Translations under genes and position numbers: made by a program
Notes under the pieces: model-generated
What the model saw: only the letters and a program-made list of their open reading frames with translations
Told to the model about the DNA's origin: nothing
The model's database searches: none
From: Euplotes aediculatus
Lineage: Eukaryota; Ciliophora; Spirotrichea; Euplotida; Euplotidae
DNA: 31,195 bases
Direction: 5' to 3'
Assembly (NCBI GenBank): GCA_030463445.1
Contig: JAQGFW010011563.1
Span: forward strand, 1 to 31,195
Shown here: positions 17,497 through 25,557 of the stretch, piece by piece
How the letters are laid out: each line of letters opens with the position of its first letter
Position numbering within the stretch: the first letter of the stretch is position 1

Positions 17497-18131
17497 CGCC
17501 GTTGTTTTGCCAGAGGTTTCGAGTCGAGGATGGATAACTGCTGTGCACAAAACCCATATTCCTGCGGATCATTACTGCTCACTATCACCAGCCGGTTGGG
17601 GGAGAACTCTTTCATCAATGCCTGGTACATTGCTATTCCCGGTGCATCCAGATTGGAACAGGGTTCGTCCAGTAATAGCAGTAGGGTATCGGAAAAAATT
17701 GCCTGGATCAGTTTGATCCGCTGTTTCATTCCGGATGAATAAAAGCGGATTTGTTTATGGAGGGCATTTTGTAACCCTACCCGGTCCAGCATGGCCTCAA
17801 TAGTAAAACCCGGCAGGAATGGTTTGAAGGATTGATGAAAGGTTAAAAACTCCTGGGCGGTCATCTCTTCAATTAAATCCAGGTAAGGCGCAGCTATGGA
17901 TAATTGCCTGTACACCTGGTCGGGGTCAATGATTGTCCCGCCTTTTTTCCAGTTAATGGTTCCTTCGGAATGGGCTACGGCACCTGCCAGCACCTGCAAG
18001 AGGGTAGACTTGCCGGAACCATTCGGTCCGGTTATCGCATAAGCATTACCGGTAATAAATTCGTAGGAAAGCCCGCGGAATATCCATTCGCGGTTATAGC
18101 GTTTACCCGTATCAGATAGAGATATCGTCAT
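17493..18131 (-). CDS. ABC transporter ATP-binding protein
   Basis: A stand-alone ABC ATPase domain of 212 residues. Walker A GPNGSGKST, signature YSSGMKQR and Walker B LLLLLDEPCSNLD are all intact; the signature has SSGM in place of the usual LSGGQ. No permease gene is adjacent, so the transported substrate is unknown. The short CcmA-like architecture would suit an exporter half. The ATG at 18131 lies inside the end of lpxA, overlapping it by 20 bases, so it is probably translationally coupled to lipid A genes. An earlier in-frame ATG at 18173 would extend further into lpxA and is less likely. Its stop overlaps the stop of the convergent ald. Confidence 0.88.
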   Translation of the reverse strand: MTISLSDTGKRYNREWIFRGLSYEFITGNAYAITGPNGSGKSTLLQVLAGAVAHSEGTINWKKGGTIIDPDQVYRQLSIAAPYLDLIEEMTAQEFLTFHQSFKPFLPGFTIEAMLDRVGLQNALHKQIRFYSSGMKQRIKLIQAIFSDTLLLLLDEPCSNLDAPGIAMYQALMKEFSPNRLVIVSSNDPQEYGFCAQQLSILDSKPLAKQRR

Positions 18132-18918
18132 CCGTGCTTCCTTTGGTGTATCGCTTGATGATACCCCTTCCACTTTCCCGGATAAAGGTCACAATTTCAT
18201 CCCGTTCATCGGTTGCACTGAATTCTTCTTCAATGAATTCCAATGCCTGGGAAGTATTCATTCCTTTGTTATAGAGGATGCGATAGATATCCAGGATATG
18301 ATTGATGCGGTCCACACTAAATCCACGGCGCTTCAGTCCCACTGAATTAACACCCGCATAGGAGAGTGGTGTTCGGGCTGCTTTTATAAAGGGAGGTACA
18401 TCCTTGCTTACCAATGAACCGCCGCTTACAAATGCATGCTGACCGATCTGTACAAACTGATGCACCGCACTCACACCACCAATAATGGCCCAGTCGCCCA
18501 CGGTTACATGTCCGGCCATCTGTACATTGTTACTCATGATTACATTATTCCCGATAATACAATCATGTGCCAGGTGGCTGTACGCCATGATCAGGCAGTT
18601 TTTTCCAACTGCTGTGCGACCCCGGTCTTTGGTTCCGCGATTAATGGTTACAAATTCCCGTATGGTAGTATCATCGCCGATTTCAACGATGGAGTATTCG
18701 CCTTCAAATTTCAGATCCTGAGGAACGGCTGCAATAACCGCCCCTGGAAAGATCCGGCAGTTTTTACCGATGCGGGCACCTTCCATGATGGTCACATTAC
18801 TGCTGATCCAGGTTCCTTCACCAATCTCCACGTCCTGGTGTATGACAGTAAAGGGGTCAATTTTTACATTGGTGGCCAGCCTCGCGTTCGGATGTATATA
18901 GGTATGTGGATGAATCAT
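18112..18918 (-). CDS. lpxA: UDP-N-acetylglucosamine O-acyltransferase LpxA
   Basis: LpxA transfers an R-3-hydroxyacyl chain from ACP to the 3-OH of UDP-GlcNAc, the first step of lipid A synthesis, as a cytoplasmic trimer. The 268 residues show the left-handed beta-helix hexapeptide pattern from residue 1 (IHPxA, KIDPFTVI, VEIGEGTWI and so on). The catalytic His is in AHDC at residue 118 (equivalent to E. coli His125), and the C-terminal helical domain holds GLKRRGFS and INHILDIYRILY. The start at 18918 gives the classic IHP opening. It is fourth in the HD-lpxD-lpxC/fabZ-lpxA-ABC run. A terminator hairpin and promoter box sit directly before it, so its expression may be separated from lpxC. 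Confidence 0.97.
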   Translation of the reverse strand: MIHPHTYIHPNARLATNVKIDPFTVIHQDVEIGEGTWISSNVTIMEGARIGKNCRIFPGAVIAAVPQDLKFEGEYSIVEIGDDTTIREFVTINRGTKDRGRTAVGKNCLIMAYSHLAHDCIIGNNVIMSNNVQMAGHVTVGDWAIIGGVSAVHQFVQIGQHAFVSGGSLVSKDVPPFIKAARTPLSYAGVNSVGLKRRGFSVDRINHILDIYRILYNKGMNTSQALEFIEEEFSATDERDEIVTFIRESGRGIIKRYTKGSTDDDISI

Positions 18919-18921
18919 ATT

Positions 18922-18951
18922 AAAAAAAACGTCAGATTTTTAATCTGACGT
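18922..18951 (-). terminator. Intrinsic terminator between lpxC-fabZ and lpxA
   Basis: On the minus strand a perfect 10-base stem ACGTCAGATT / AATCTGACGT with a 3-base loop (stem 18929-18938 and 18942-18951) is followed by a run of T (complement of 18922-18928). This is a textbook rho-independent terminator. It ends 3 bases before the lpxA start codon, so it would cut off read-through from lpxC-fabZ. Confidence 0.8.
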
Positions 18952-18952
18952 G

Positions 18953-18960
18953 CAAAAATA
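18953..18960 (-). promoter_or_regulatory. -7 promoter box before lpxA
   Basis: TATTTTTG on the minus strand matches TAnnTTTG. A start 5-7 bases downstream would fall inside the first arm of the terminator hairpin, so transcripts starting here would lack part of that arm. No clear -33 TTTG is visible. Confidence 0.4.
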
Positions 18961-18965
18961 GGTGA

Positions 18966-20372
18966 TTATACCCGTTTCACCACCTGCGCCACCATATCGG
19001 CTTCAGCGCAAAGTTTATTTCCTACATAAACGGTACCCCTCATTTCACAGATTCCTCTGCGGATAGGGGCAGAGAGTTCCATTTTCAGGAGCATGGTGTC
19101 ACCTGGTACGATCTTCTGCTTGAATTTGCAGTTATCAATTTTTAAGAAATAGGTATCGTATTGACCGGCAGGCATGGAATTGATGGCCAGAATACCACCT
19201 GTTTGCGCAAGCGCTTCACAAAGCAGTACACCGGGCATTACCGGATTGCCAGGAAAATGACCCGTGAAAAAAGGCTCATTGAACGTTACATTCTTCACGC
19301 CCACAATTACTTTATCGGTAAGTTCAATGATCTTGTCTACCAGTAAAAATGGATACCGGTGTGGTAAGGTCTGTTCAATCTGCTGCGCTGTATAGATGGG
19401 CGGCTGATTGCAGTCATATACCGGAACATCTTTCAGGTGCCGGTTCTTTTTAATGTACTGTTTGATCTTTTTGGCAAACTCCACATTCGTGCTATGACCC
19501 GGACGGTTGGCAATGATTCTTGCTTTTACCGGGTAACCAATGAGTGCCAGATCACCTACCACATCCAGTAATTTATGGCGGGCTGGTTCATTGGGAAAAC
19601 GAAGCTCCAGGTTATTGAGGTACCCTTCGTGTTTCACTTCCATTTTATCCCTTCCGAAAGATTTTGCCAGCCGGTGCATTTCATCTTCCGTTACCGGCTT
19701 GTCCACCACTACAATCGCGTTATTGATATCCCCTCCTTTGATGAGGTTATTATCGAGTAACATTTCCAGCTCATGGAGGAAAACAAAGGTTCTGCAGGGA
19801 CTGATCTCTTTAACAAATTCCCGCATATTCTTGAGGCCCGCGTGCTGGGTGCCCAGAACCGGGCTATTGAAATCGATCAGGGTGGTGATCTGGTAATCCA
19901 TGGAAGGCATGGCCACCATTTCTACCCGCTTTTTTTCATCGTAGTGGTAAATGTTTTCATCAATGCTGTACCAGGCTTTGGCAGCAGGCTGTTCCTGAAC
20001 ACCCACTTCCTGGAGCAGTTCAACAAAGGGTTGTGAACTACCGTCCATAATCGGGGTTTCGGGTCCGTTGATTTCGATCAGCACATTGTCTACGCCCATT
20101 CCTACCAGGGCGGCCAGTACATGTTCAACAGTACTTACGCGTGTGCCATTATCTTCCAGGGTAGTACCCCGGGAAGTGTCAGTCACCAGGTCACAATCTG
20201 CCTTGATGATCGGTTGTCCGGGTAAATCGATGCGCTGAAACTGAATTCCAAATCCGGGTGCGGCAGGCCGAAATGTCATATCGACTTTAACACCGGTATG
20301 TAAACCGGTTCCTGAAATACTGATTTCCGCTCCAACGGTATGCTGCTTATCGGGATTGAAAGTTGCGTCCAT
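18966..20372 (-). CDS. lpxC/fabZ: Bifunctional LpxC-FabZ fusion
   Basis: Fusion of UDP-3-O-acyl-GlcNAc deacetylase (LpxC, committed step of lipid A synthesis, zinc enzyme) with 3-hydroxyacyl-ACP dehydratase (FabZ), a form characteristic of Bacteroidota. The LpxC part, about residues 1-310, has the TGLHTG opening, zinc His84 in STVEHVLAAL, the HKLLDVVGDLALIG segment carrying the other His and Asp ligands, and GHSTN. The FabZ part, about 325-468, has LPHRYPFLLVDKI and the catalytic His and Glu in TGHFPGNPVMPG and CEALAQ. The ATG at 20372 is chosen because a -7 box at 20389-20396 would exclude the upstream in-frame ATG at 20405. The product is 468 residues, with both active sites intact. Confidence 0.97.
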   Translation of the reverse strand: MDATFNPDKQHTVGAEISISGTGLHTGVKVDMTFRPAAPGFGIQFQRIDLPGQPIIKADCDLVTDTSRGTTLEDNGTRVSTVEHVLAALVGMGVDNVLIEINGPETPIMDGSSQPFVELLQEVGVQEQPAAKAWYSIDENIYHYDEKKRVEMVAMPSMDYQITTLIDFNSPVLGTQHAGLKNMREFVKEISPCRTFVFLHELEMLLDNNLIKGGDINNAIVVVDKPVTEDEMHRLAKSFGRDKMEVKHEGYLNNLELRFPNEPARHKLLDVVGDLALIGYPVKARIIANRPGHSTNVEFAKKIKQYIKKNRHLKDVPVYDCNQPPIYTAQQIEQTLPHRYPFLLVDKIIELTDKVIVGVKNVTFNEPFFTGHFPGNPVMPGVLLCEALAQTGGILAINSMPAGQYDTYFLKIDNCKFKQKIVPGDTMLLKMELSAPIRRGICEMRGTVYVGNKLCAEADMVAQVVKRV

Positions 20373-20388
20373 ACGTAAATTTGAAGGG

Positions 20389-20396
20389 CAAATATA
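20389..20396 (-). promoter_or_regulatory. -7 promoter box before lpxC-fabZ
   Basis: TATATTTG on the minus strand matches TAnnTTTG and lies 16 bases before the ATG at 20372, in the 46-base gap after lpxD. It suggests an internal promoter. The -33 element is not evident. Confidence 0.4.
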
Positions 20397-20418
20397 ACGT
20401 ATCAATCCTAAAGGGGAA

Positions 20419-21471
20419 TTAGAGATTCACCCGTTCTGCCAGTAACTGTTTAACGAGTTGCTCCAGTTCTTTCAGCCTTTTTTCCAGGTCCGGAAGATTG
20501 CGGCTCAATGCCTGGCTGCGCAATGCGCTGGTATAATCAAAGGCTGGAGATCCTGTTACTGCTGTATTGGGTTGTTTGATGGATTTGCTGACTCCGCTTT
20601 GTGCATTGATCTTACTTCCATCCGCAATGCTGATATGGCCCACGATGCCCGCCTGTCCGCCAATCATTACATTGTTGCCAATCTTGGTACTGCCGCTCAC
20701 TCCTGCCTGGGCCGCTATCACCGTGTTGTTGCCCACTTCCACATTGTGTGCTACCTGGATGAGGTTATCCAGCTTGGCTCCACTCCGGATAATGGTGGAA
20801 CCGATGGTAGCCCGGTCAATCGTGGCGTTCGCACCTATTTCCACATAATCTTCTACAATTACATTACCGATCTGCGGCACTTTTTTGAAACTTCCATCTG
20901 CCTGCGGGGCAAAGCCAAAACCATCACTGCCAATTACGGTACCGGCATGCACATTGATGTTTTTGCCAAGCTGGCAATCGTGGTAAATTTTTACGCCGGC
21001 ATGAATGATTGTGTTATCACCTATGCGTACATTATTGCCGATAAAACTGTTGGGGAATATTTTTACATTGTTACCAATAACTACCTGTTCGCCGATATAA
21101 ACAAAAGCACCCAAGAAAACCTGCTCACCGATTTTGGCAGAATCCGCCACATACACAGGTTCCTGCCGGCCTACCAACTGTTGGGTTTTTAATTCCTGGT
21201 ATTTGGATAAAAGTGTAGCAAAGGCAGTATATGCATCCGGCACCCGGATCAACGCGGCCTTAACCGGCTGACGGAGTTCCAGGCTTTCATTAATGATAAT
21301 GATGGAGGCACTCGTTGTGTACAGATGGTCTTCGTACTTGGGGTTGGCCAGGAAGGCCAGTTGTCCGGCTTTGGCTTCTTCGATTTTTCCAAAAGACGCA
21401 ACAGTTACCTGTGCATCTCCTTCTACTTTGCCATTAATGAGGAGTGCGATTTGTGAAGCACTGAATTGCAT
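20419..21471 (-). CDS. lpxD: UDP-3-O-acylglucosamine N-acyltransferase LpxD
   Basis: LpxD adds the second 3-hydroxyacyl chain, to the 2-amino group of UDP-3-O-acyl-GlcN, after LpxC. The 350-residue protein has the N-terminal uridine-binding domain (about 1-100), then a hexapeptide-repeat beta-helix from about 105 to 310. The catalytic His is in VAHNVEVG at residue 242, GSDGFGFAP is conserved, and a C-terminal helix (RNLPDLEKRLKELEQLV) serves for ACP contact and trimerisation. Length and motif order are normal. It starts 13 bases after the HD gene's stop and is followed by lpxC-fabZ, as expected for a lipid A operon. Confidence 0.97.
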   Translation of the reverse strand: MQFSASQIALLINGKVEGDAQVTVASFGKIEEAKAGQLAFLANPKYEDHLYTTSASIIIINESLELRQPVKAALIRVPDAYTAFATLLSKYQELKTQQLVGRQEPVYVADSAKIGEQVFLGAFVYIGEQVVIGNNVKIFPNSFIGNNVRIGDNTIIHAGVKIYHDCQLGKNINVHAGTVIGSDGFGFAPQADGSFKKVPQIGNVIVEDYVEIGANATIDRATIGSTIIRSGAKLDNLIQVAHNVEVGNNTVIAAQAGVSGSTKIGNNVMIGGQAGIVGHISIADGSKINAQSGVSKSIKQPNTAVTGSPAFDYTSALRSQALSRNLPDLEKRLKELEQLVKQLLAERVNL

Positions 21472-21484
21472 AGAATAAATTATT

Positions 21485-22714
21485 TTATGTAGCCGATCCC
21501 GGATCTAAAAAGCAAAAGTAGTATTTTTTAATAGGGCAGGATAAATTGTGCTGAATAAGTGCATTATCCACTTCTGAGATATCACGAACAGTCCCGTTCT
21601 TGAAAAGTATACGAATCCTTTCTTCTTTTGGATCATAGGTTGTATTGCTGGTTTCACCGCTGAATACAAAATAGTCGAGTTCTTCCTCAGAAAAACCGGT
21701 TTGTTGCAGCAGTTGCCTGCGGATGATCGCCACCCCTGCAGGATCCATGGGCTCCGCCTGCAGTTTCACTTTCAACAGTTTCCGGTTGATAAGCATGCGG
21801 CAAAGAGTGGATAATACCTTATCAGGATGATGACTCCAGGCTTTGACGGCAGCCATCAAGTCGTAATCATCCAATTGGCAAAATGCATCAAGCCGGTCGC
21901 CTTCCAATGGGAGCGTAGCTGGATTACGCAGAAAAAGTTCCAGTACCGGGGACGGCACCGGCAGGGTAGCGCCGGTTTGAAGGAGGTATTTCGCGCGACG
22001 GATGATATTCACCAGCATCTTCTCTGCGCCCAGAACGGTTTTGTGTAAATAGACCTGCCAGTACATGAGGCGGCGGGCTACCAGGAATTTCTCAATGGAA
22101 AAAATTCCTTTCTCCTCCACCATCAGTTCTCCATCCTGAACAGTCAGCATTTTAATGATTCGATCATAGCCAATCACGCCTTCCGATACACCGGTGAAGA
22201 AACTGTCGCGGGTCAGGTAATCCATCCTGTCAACATCCAGTTGCCCTGATACCAGCTGGTGCAAAAAGGGTTTCTCATAACTGTTATTAAAAATCCGGAT
22301 GGCAGTATCCAGGGCACCGTTGTTTTCTTCATTCAGCACCTGCATGATCTTCAAACTGATGCTTTCATGATGGACTCCTTCTATCAATGTATGTTCCAGT
22401 GCATGGGAAAAAGGTCCGTGACCAATATCATGCAGCAGGATGGCTATTTTGGCGGCCAGTTCTTCTTCGGAGCTAATCGTTACCCCCTTGCTTTTTAATT
22501 CCTGCAGGGCATAACACATCAGGTGATAGGCGCCCAGTGAATGGTGAAGCCGACTATGAACTGCTCCCGGATAAACCAGGTGGGCAAATGCCATTTGCTG
22601 AATCCGCCGCAAACGTTGATAATAAGGATGACCTATCACCTTGAACACCAATGGGTGGTCAATGGTAATAAAGCCGTAAACCGGGTCGTTGATGATTTTT
22701 CTCCGTTCCGCCAT
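21485..22714 (-). CDS. HD-domain phosphohydrolase (SAMHD1/dGTPase-like)
   Basis: Cytoplasmic HD-superfamily metal-dependent phosphohydrolase of 409 residues. The metal ligands appear in order: His57 in RLHHSLG, His95-Asp96 in LLHDIGHGPFSHALEH, and Asp in GQLDVDRMDYLTRDS (160-167). The opening INDPVYGFI and RLRRIQQ are typical of the subgroup related to dNTP triphosphohydrolases, though the true substrate is unknown. It heads the minus-strand lipid A run, 13 bases before lpxD, and is divergent from porX across an 80-base spacer with a promoter box facing each way. Confidence 0.88.
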   Translation of the reverse strand: MAERRKIINDPVYGFITIDHPLVFKVIGHPYYQRLRRIQQMAFAHLVYPGAVHSRLHHSLGAYHLMCYALQELKSKGVTISSEEELAAKIAILLHDIGHGPFSHALEHTLIEGVHHESISLKIMQVLNEENNGALDTAIRIFNNSYEKPFLHQLVSGQLDVDRMDYLTRDSFFTGVSEGVIGYDRIIKMLTVQDGELMVEEKGIFSIEKFLVARRLMYWQVYLHKTVLGAEKMLVNIIRRAKYLLQTGATLPVPSPVLELFLRNPATLPLEGDRLDAFCQLDDYDLMAAVKAWSHHPDKVLSTLCRMLINRKLLKVKLQAEPMDPAGVAIIRRQLLQQTGFSEEELDYFVFSGETSNTTYDPKEERIRILFKNGTVRDISEVDNALIQHNLSCPIKKYYFCFLDPGSAT

Positions 22715-22754
22715 TCCTTGCCTTATTTGTTAAATTCTTCTAATAGCTAGCCGG

Positions 22755-22762
22755 CAAAAGTA
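22755..22762 (-). promoter_or_regulatory. -7 promoter box for the HD-lpxD lipid A run
   Basis: TACTTTTG on the minus strand matches TAnnTTTG. Its predicted start leaves about 34 bases of leader before the HD gene at 22714. It is divergent from the porX box only 20 bases away, so the two promoters are likely to interfere or be co-regulated. Confidence 0.5.
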
Positions 22763-22781
22763 CGAAGCCGGAGAGATAAAT

Positions 22782-22789
22782 TACATTTG
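22782..22789 (+). promoter_or_regulatory. -7 promoter box directly before porX
   Basis: TACATTTG matches TAnnTTTG and ends 5 bases before the porX ATG, so transcription would start at or very near the start codon (leaderless or nearly so). Confidence 0.45.
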
Positions 22790-22794
22790 AGTCT

Positions 22795-24351
22795 ATGCCA
22801 ATCGCCAATATACTCTGGGTCGACGATGAAATGGAAAGTCTGCAATCGCAGAAACTCTTCCTGGAAAACAAAGGTTATGCCGTTCATACGCTTGCCAATG
22901 GATTTGATGCTATTGACTATGTAAAGGAACATCCGGTGGATGTGGTGTTACTGGATGAAAGTATGCCAGGTATCACCGGCCTCGAAACACTGGCCAAGAT
23001 TAAGGAAATCAATCAGCAGGTACCGGTGGTGATGATTACCAAAAATGAAACAGAAAACCTGATGGATGATGCGATTGGCTCGCAGATTAGTGATTACCTG
23101 ATTAAACCGGTGAATCCCAACCAGGTATTGCTGAGCCTGAAAAAAATACTCGATAACAAAAGGCTGGTGGCAGAAAAAACAACATCGGCTTATCAGCAGC
23201 AGTTTCGTGATTTATTCATGGCGCTCAACAGCAATCCCGATTACAATGAGTGGATGGATATCTATAAAAAACTCGTGTATTGGGAACTGGAGATGGAGAA
23301 AAGTGATAGTCCGGAAATGCAGGAGATCTTACTATCGCAAAAGAAAGAGGCTAACAATGAGTTTTGCAAATTTGTCAGTAAGAATTATGTAAACTGGGTA
23401 CATCCCAAATCGAGTGATGCGCCTATAATGAGCAATACGGTTTTTCAGTTCAAGGTATTACCTCATCTGGAGCCAGGTGTGCCCACTTTTTTTATCCTGA
23501 TCGATAACCTTCGTTTTGATCAGTGGAAAGCGATTCAGCCGATTTTTGCCAGTTATTTCCGGATTCTGGAGGAAGATACTTTTTACAGCATTTTGCCAAC
23601 TGCAACGCAGTATGCAAGGAATGCCATCTTCGCGGGACTGATGCCTTCGGAAATTGAAAAGAGTTTTCCTGATTTATGGAAGAACGATGAAGAAGAAGGC
23701 GGAAAGAACCTGCAGGAGGAAACCTTCTTTAAGGCACAGCTGAAACGGTTGAAAAGAGAACAGATTAAATACAGTTATGTAAAAGTGGTGAACCACCAGG
23801 CAGGTAATGAACTGGTTAGTAATATTCACAACCTGCTGAATAATGACCTGAATGTGATTGTTTACAATTTTGTGGATATGCTGAGTCATGCGCGTACGGA
23901 AATGGAAGTGCTCAAAGAACTGGCAAGTGATGAGATCAGTTACCGTAGCATTACCAGCAGTTGGTTTGAACATTCTCCGCTGTTCCAGGCGCTGAAGAAA
24001 ATTGCAGGCAAAAAAATCAATCTGATTCTGGCAACAGATCATGGGTCTGTGCGGGTGAACGCTCCGCATAAGGTAGTGGGCGATAAGCAAACGACCACCA
24101 ATCTCCGTTATAAACATGGGCGCAACCTGAATTATGAACCGAAGGAAGTGCTGGCGTTCCGGGATCCGAAAGAAGCGGGTTTGCCGGTGCCAACCGTCAA
24201 TTCAACATTCATTTTTGCCAAAGAGGATGGTTATCTCTGCTACCCCAATAATTACAATCATTACGTGAATTATTATCGTAATACATTCCAGCACGGAGGC
24301 GTTAGCATGGAGGAGATGATTGTACCTGTGATCAAAATGTGCAGTAAATAA
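22795..24351 (+). CDS. porX: PorX: response regulator with PglZ domain (type IX secretion)
   Basis: PorX is the regulator that controls type IX secretion system genes and pairs with the histidine kinase PorY. The receiver domain, residues 1-120, has Asp10-Asp11 in WVDDE, phospho-acceptor Asp54 in LLDESMPG and Lys104 in LIKPVNP. A helical linker follows. The PglZ domain of the alkaline phosphatase superfamily covers about 200-518, with metal-site-like segments FILIDNLRFDQW, NFVDMLSHAR and LATDHGSVRV. Structural work on PorX has reported a zinc-dependent phosphodiesterase fold for that domain. The 518-residue length is typical. There is no helix-turn-helix. Other porin/secretion genes are not in this window. 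Confidence 0.94.
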   Translation: MPIANILWVDDEMESLQSQKLFLENKGYAVHTLANGFDAIDYVKEHPVDVVLLDESMPGITGLETLAKIKEINQQVPVVMITKNETENLMDDAIGSQISDYLIKPVNPNQVLLSLKKILDNKRLVAEKTTSAYQQQFRDLFMALNSNPDYNEWMDIYKKLVYWELEMEKSDSPEMQEILLSQKKEANNEFCKFVSKNYVNWVHPKSSDAPIMSNTVFQFKVLPHLEPGVPTFFILIDNLRFDQWKAIQPIFASYFRILEEDTFYSILPTATQYARNAIFAGLMPSEIEKSFPDLWKNDEEEGGKNLQEETFFKAQLKRLKREQIKYSYVKVVNHQAGNELVSNIHNLLNNDLNVIVYNFVDMLSHARTEMEVLKELASDEISYRSITSSWFEHSPLFQALKKIAGKKINLILATDHGSVRVNAPHKVVGDKQTTTNLRYKHGRNLNYEPKEVLAFRDPKEAGLPVPTVNSTFIFAKEDGYLCYPNNYNHYVNYYRNTFQHGGVSMEEMIVPVIKMCSK

Positions 24352-24374
24352 GAGTCCCGGCCAACGGGTTTCGG

Positions 24375-24382
24375 TATTTTTG
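24375..24382 (+). promoter_or_regulatory. -7 promoter box for the 24398 gene
   Basis: TATTTTTG matches TAnnTTTG, 15 bases before the ATG at 24398. It lies after a weak CCCG/CGGG hairpin at 24356-24368, so the porX transcript may end here and a new one begin. Confidence 0.35.
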
Positions 24383-24397
24383 TATTTTGACAGGCAT

Positions 24398-24724
24398 ATG
24401 AAGTATACACAGGCTACATTGAACAAGATTGAACAGGTGCTGGAGGAAGCGGGTTATATTGTCCGGATGGAACGCGGGACCTTCCAGAGTGGTTATTGTA
24501 TCCTTGAGCAAAAGAAGGTGGTGGTGCTGAATAAGTTCCTGCAATTGGAAGGAAAAATCAATACCATGATGGATCTGATTCCACAGCTGCAGGTAAATCC
24601 CGATGAATTGACTCCCGAAGCCAGAAAAACATTTCTCGATATTATTGAACGGCATAGGCTGGCTGCCTCCGATGACGCGGCTGCTCCTGATGATGCGGCT
24701 GCTCCTGATTCCAATCAAGCATAA
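24398..24724 (+). CDS. Small acidic-tailed protein of unknown function (108 aa)
   Basis: Not recognised. The first 85 residues read as a compact alpha/beta protein: helix QATLNKIEQVLEEAG, strand YIVRMERG, strand GYCILEQKKVVVLN, and helix LEGKINTMMDLIPQL. The tail is Asp/Ala/Pro-rich and contains a duplicated 6-residue unit DDAAAP (residues 92-103) encoded by two 18-base tandem copies at 24671-24706. No signal peptide or membrane segment is present. The ATG at 24398 is preferred over an in-frame TTG at 24380. It lies 6 bases before the metallo-hydrolase gene, so the two are probably translated together, but nothing in the sequence reveals its role. Confidence 0.75.
   Translation: MKYTQATLNKIEQVLEEAGYIVRMERGTFQSGYCILEQKKVVVLNKFLQLEGKINTMMDLIPQLQVNPDELTPEARKTFLDIIERHRLAASDDAAAPDDAAAPDSNQA
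24671..24706 (+). repeat. Two-copy 18-base tandem repeat in coding sequence
   Basis: GATGAYGCGGCTGCTCCT occurs twice in tandem with one synonymous difference, encoding DDAAAP twice near the C-terminus of the 24398 protein. The copy number could vary without a frameshift. Confidence 0.85.
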
Positions 24725-24730
24725 ATTGGA

Positions 24731-25507
24731 ATGCCAGCCAGTCCATTAACCATAACATTTTTAGGAACCGGTACCAGCAGTGGGGTACCCATGATCGCCT
24801 GTGATTGTGAGGTTTGCCGCTCGCTTGATCCGCGCGATACCAGGTTGCGTTCTAGTATCATGGTTCAGTCAACAACCACAACACTGGTGGTAGATTCCAC
24901 TCCTGACTTCCGCTATCAAATGTTGCGGGCCAGGGTCAGGAAGCTGGATGCGATTGTGTTTACCCATCCGCATAAGGATCATATAGCCGGACTGGATGAT
25001 GTAAGGGCCTTCAATTATTTTTCGCAGCAGCCGATGCAGATTTTCGCCAATGAAATGACCCAGATGAATATCATCCGGGAATTTCCTTATGCCTTTGCGG
25101 AAACCAGGTATCCCGGCGTACCGGAGATCCATATCAACCAGATTGACATGGATCCGTTTACAGTGGGTGATATTACCGTTACACCGATCCTGGTTTGGCA
25201 TATGCGTATGCCGGTATTGGGGTTCCGTTTCGGAAATTTTACATATATCACCGATGCCAACCGGATTGATGCGGCAGAAATGGACAAGATCCGGGGCAGC
25301 AGTCACCTGGTACTGAATGCCCTGCGGCACGAAAAACATATCTCTCATTTTACCCTCTCCGAAGCTGTGGCGGTGGCACAGGAACTGAAAGTGCCCAATG
25401 TTTATTTTACCCATATCAGTCATCAGTTGGGATTACATGAACTGATTAATGCCGGATTGCCTTCAGGTATACAACTGGCTTATGATGGGTTAATTATCCA
25501 TGCCTGA
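24731..25507 (+). CDS. MBL-fold metallo-hydrolase, PhnP-like
   Basis: Metallo-beta-lactamase-fold phosphodiesterase family member of 258 residues. The first metal motif is HPHKDHIAGLDD (HxHxDH), preceded by strand VVDSTPDFRYQ. Further ligands are expected in VWHMRMP, the YITDAN Asp, and THISHQ near the C-terminus. The N-terminal CDCEVCRS resembles the extra structural zinc site of PhnP (cyclic phosphodiesterase), and TGTSSGVPMIACDC is the family hallmark. The substrate is not predictable; no phosphonate genes are nearby, so a general cyclic phosphodiesterase role is inferred. It is cytoplasmic and co-directional with the preceding small gene (6-base gap). Confidence 0.9.
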   Translation: MPASPLTITFLGTGTSSGVPMIACDCEVCRSLDPRDTRLRSSIMVQSTTTTLVVDSTPDFRYQMLRARVRKLDAIVFTHPHKDHIAGLDDVRAFNYFSQQPMQIFANEMTQMNIIREFPYAFAETRYPGVPEIHINQIDMDPFTVGDITVTPILVWHMRMPVLGFRFGNFTYITDANRIDAAEMDKIRGSSHLVLNALRHEKHISHFTLSEAVAVAQELKVPNVYFTHISHQLGLHELINAGLPSGIQLAYDGLIIHA

Positions 25508-25557
25508 TACCGTGTTTTCACCCTTGACCCTCGTCTGCTTTTGAACTAGGTTGTGGT

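Noticed and set aside
20458-21192. Long + strand open frame (244 codons) opposite lpxD
   Set aside because: It is antisense to a clear hexapeptide-repeat gene with an intact catalytic His, and the composition reflects the complement of that repeat.
24356-24382. Terminator after porX
   Set aside because: Only a 4-base CCCG/CGGG stem before scattered T residues. It is too weak to call, and the T-rich part fits a promoter box better.
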